This document shows, piece after piece, positions 62,548 to 64,000 of a stretch of DNA of 64,000 nt. Every line of letters begins with the position of its first letter. The stretch's first letter is position 1. The DNA comes from Arthrobacter sp. H16F315 (GTDB taxonomy: Bacteria > Actinomycetota > Actinomycetes > Actinomycetales > Micrococcaceae): positions 992,001-1,056,000 of the forward strand of contig NZ_JAMXSS010000002.1 in NCBI RefSeq assembly GCF_024124825.1, read 5' to 3'. A program made the translations under genes and the position numbers. The notes under the pieces are model-generated. The model saw only the letters and a list, made by a program, of their open reading frames with translations. It did no database searches and was not told where the DNA came from.

Positions 62548-62553
62548 AACGTA
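62548..62553 (-). promoter_or_regulatory. Leaderless -10 box of the aldo/keto reductase gene
   Basis: On the minus strand TACGTT (62553-62548), 7 bases, ATG (62540). Confidence 0.55.
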
Positions 62554-62580
62554 GCCGACTTGGCTTCCGGGGGTAAGGCC

Positions 62581-63246
62581 CTAGCTTGCCTTGCGCTTCT
62601 GGGACTGGGTCCCGGATGGTCGGGCGTTCGGCTGCCGGGAAACGGCCGCGCGCAACGGCTTCAGCGGAGGCCGCCCGGAAACGGAAGCGAGCGAACCAGT
62701 GTCCAACAGCGACTGAGTCGCAGGCAGGGGGATCTTTTTGAACGCGGCCGGGACGCTGCCAGGCTGGCCGTTCCGGTCGGTGGCGGACTCTACCAGCGGA
62801 GCTACGGCACGCACGTCACATGCCGGGACCGCCGGGTCCGGCAGTTCGCGGACCGTGACCCTAACGGCCGGCGCGATCTTCGCCTTGGCGCGGGCAGCTG
62901 CGCGGGCGTCGGCCTGCGCGACGGCGTCAGCCCAGCCCGCTGATAGGGCAGGTTCCGTTCTCGCCGGCCCGGCCGCTTGGGCGGGCACGGCAGGGTGGGC
63001 CGGACGATGCTGGACGGTTCCGGCGGCGCGAACCGGACCGGTGTGCTCGACCGGTTCGGCGGTTCTGCCTGCTGTACTGAAGAGCGCGCGTCCCAAGGCC
63101 ATAACGGTCACGGCGGTCAGCCGGCCGAGACCTGCAATCACCAGCGTGGCAACAAAGGCCAGGAAGAGACCGAAAGTCATCACAAACGCAACGGCCAGGG
63201 TCCCGAAGAACGTCAGATTGAGGGCGATGGTTGTCGGATCTCCCAT
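62581..63246 (-). CDS. Hypothetical protein with N-terminal membrane segments
   Basis: A 221-residue protein. The ATG at 63246 has AGGAGAGG upstream. The N-terminal 55 residues form one long or two short hydrophobic helices (ALNLTFFGTLAVAFVMTFGLFLAFVATLVIAGL). The remainder is Ala/Pro/Arg-rich and probably disordered, cytoplasmic and basic at the C-terminus (SQKRKAS). I do not recognise the family. Confidence 0.65.
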   Translation of the reverse strand: MGDPTTIALNLTFFGTLAVAFVMTFGLFLAFVATLVIAGLGRLTAVTVMALGRALFSTAGRTAEPVEHTGPVRAAGTVQHRPAHPAVPAQAAGPARTEPALSAGWADAVAQADARAAARAKAKIAPAVRVTVRELPDPAVPACDVRAVAPLVESATDRNGQPGSVPAAFKKIPLPATQSLLDTGSLASVSGRPPLKPLRAAVSRQPNARPSGTQSQKRKAS

Positions 63247-63473
63247 TTCACCTCTCCTTGCTGGCCTTGCGGCGGCGCGTCCCGCTCTGCGCTGCGGGCA
63301 ACGGCACACCTTAACCATACGTACTTTCTCTGCCGGACACGCAGGCAGGCGGTGTCTTCGCCAAGACGTGTCGAAGCTGTTACGGACCCGGCCCCGCCAG
63401 CACCATCGGGGCGTGCGTCTATAGTCGGAAGGAGCCTCGCCGGCGTGGTCCGGCTACCCGGAAAGGACAAACT

Positions 63474-63911
63474 GTGACGCCCCCAGACACCGCCCCTCCC
63501 GGATCGGGCCAACCCGGTCCGGCCCAGTTCACGGACAACTGCCCGTGCCTCTCGGGGGAGCAGTACGGTCTCTGCTGCGGCAGGTTCCACAGCGGCGCGG
63601 CGCAGGCATCGACGGCCGAACAGCTGATGCGCTCCCGGTATAGCGCTTTTGTGCTGCTGGACGCGGGCTATCTGCTGCGGACTTGGCACCCGGACAGCAG
63701 GCCGGCCGCATTGGCCCTGGATCATGGATTGCAGTGGCGGCGGCTGGACATCGTCGCCACCCGGCGCGGTGGCCCGCTGGACTCCGAGGGCATCGTGGAG
63801 TTCAAGGCCCATTTCCGTCACCACGGCGGACGTGGCGTTCACCATGAGACCAGCCGCTTCGTCCGGGTCGACCGCCGCTGGTATTACGTTGACGCCGTCG
63901 AGTTCGGCTGA
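63474..63911 (+). CDS. YchJ/UPF0225 family protein with SEC-C motif
   Basis: A 145-residue protein. The N-terminal SEC-C-like zinc-binding motif is CPCLSGEQYGLCCGRFH, with four metal-binding residues. The rest is the YchJ NTF2-like domain (AEQLMRSRYSAFVLLDAGYLLRTWHPDSRP, then FKAHFRHHGGRGVHHETSRFVRVDRRWYYVD). The GTG start follows AAAGGAC by 6 bases. The biochemical function is not known; SEC-C motifs bind zinc and often protein partners. Confidence 0.88.
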   Translation: MTPPDTAPPGSGQPGPAQFTDNCPCLSGEQYGLCCGRFHSGAAQASTAEQLMRSRYSAFVLLDAGYLLRTWHPDSRPAALALDHGLQWRRLDIVATRRGGPLDSEGIVEFKAHFRHHGGRGVHHETSRFVRVDRRWYYVDAVEFG

Positions 63912-63946
63912 ATGACCGGGCTGCAGGTGCCGGCGAAATTGCCTGC

Positions 63947-64000
63947 CTAGCGCTCCTCGACCGGTTCCACCGGAGTGAACCCGGCGCGATCCACTTTGCG
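63947..64000 (-). CDS. C-terminal end of an unidentified gene, truncated by the window edge
   Basis: The last 17 residues (RKVDRAGFTPVEPVEER) and a TAG stop of a minus-strand gene whose 5' part lies beyond the window end. The frame is open to the edge. The codon use is typical of the neighbourhood, but the fragment is too short to identify. Confidence 0.4.
   Translation of the reverse strand, partial: RKVDRAGFTPVEPVEER

Noticed and set aside
1..64000. CRISPR arrays, insertion sequences, rRNA or tRNA genes
   Set aside because: No regularly spaced repeats, transposase genes, terminal inverted repeats or rRNA/tRNA sequences were seen.

Overview
The window is a high-GC, densely packed chromosomal segment from an actinomycete, most likely a soil member of the Micrococcaceae (Arthrobacter/Pseudarthrobacter type). 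The evidence is the codon use, TANNNT -10 boxes placed directly before start codons (leaderless genes), DUF222/HNH (13E12-type) and DUF4389/DUF4397 families, a class F sortase with ECF sigma and anti-sigma factors, and a large carbon-source uptake and oxidation repertoire. I see no rRNA, tRNA, CRISPR array, prophage or insertion sequence.

Layout. 0-8 kb: a small holin-like membrane protein, a HisC/Pat-type aminotransferase, a three-gene 2-oxoacid dehydrogenase operon (E1 alpha, E1 beta, E2) and a 4-coumarate-CoA-ligase-like enzyme. 8-11 kb: universal stress protein, aminotransferase, FMN reductase and its divergent TetR regulator. 11-17.5 kb: a dipeptide/oligopeptide ABC importer with both ATPases fused and a possible 30-codon leader ORF. 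17.5-21.5 kb: a palindromic repeat, a Gfo/Idh/MocA oxidoreductase, alanine dehydrogenase and a divergent PucR-type regulator. 22-28 kb: a mannitol PTS module (ptsI, a TetR regulator, fused EIICBA, mtlD). 28-36 kb: four major-facilitator transporters with MarR and TetR regulators, and an RraA-like protein. 36-46 kb: malic enzyme, Lrp regulator, a candidate small RNA, glutamyl-Q-tRNA(Asp) synthetase, an HD protein, a quinone oxidoreductase, an acetyltransferase-AAA+ ATPase fusion, lactate dehydrogenase and an SDR. 46-53.5 kb: GH3 glycosidase, DUF222-HNH protein, a divergent GIY-YIG-like protein, amidohydrolase and Zn-alcohol dehydrogenase. 53.6-59 kb: a cell-envelope block (DUF4389, DUF4397, class F sortase, sigma, anti-sigma, DUF4282). 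59-64 kb: an SDR remnant, a sulfite-oxidase-type molybdoenzyme, NmrA and aldo-keto reductases, a membrane protein, a YchJ protein and the end of a truncated gene.

Two window-wide patterns stand out. Five genes carry frameshifts at short G/C runs (near 2795, 6620, 21938-21956, 54080-54083 and 55841-55848) while the rest of each coding sequence is intact; this looks more like uncorrected sequencing indels than decay. About fifteen genes have a TANNNT hexamer ending 6-8 bases before the start codon, which predicts leaderless transcripts and corrects several starts.

Four promoter regions carry clean palindromes that probably bind local regulators: FMN reductase/TetR, ptsI/TetR-mtl, MarR-MFS, and the EmrB-type exporter. 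The most unusual protein is the GNAT-AAA+ fusion at 41944-43260. The most interesting non-coding signal is the promoter, two hairpins and terminator at 39196-39310.
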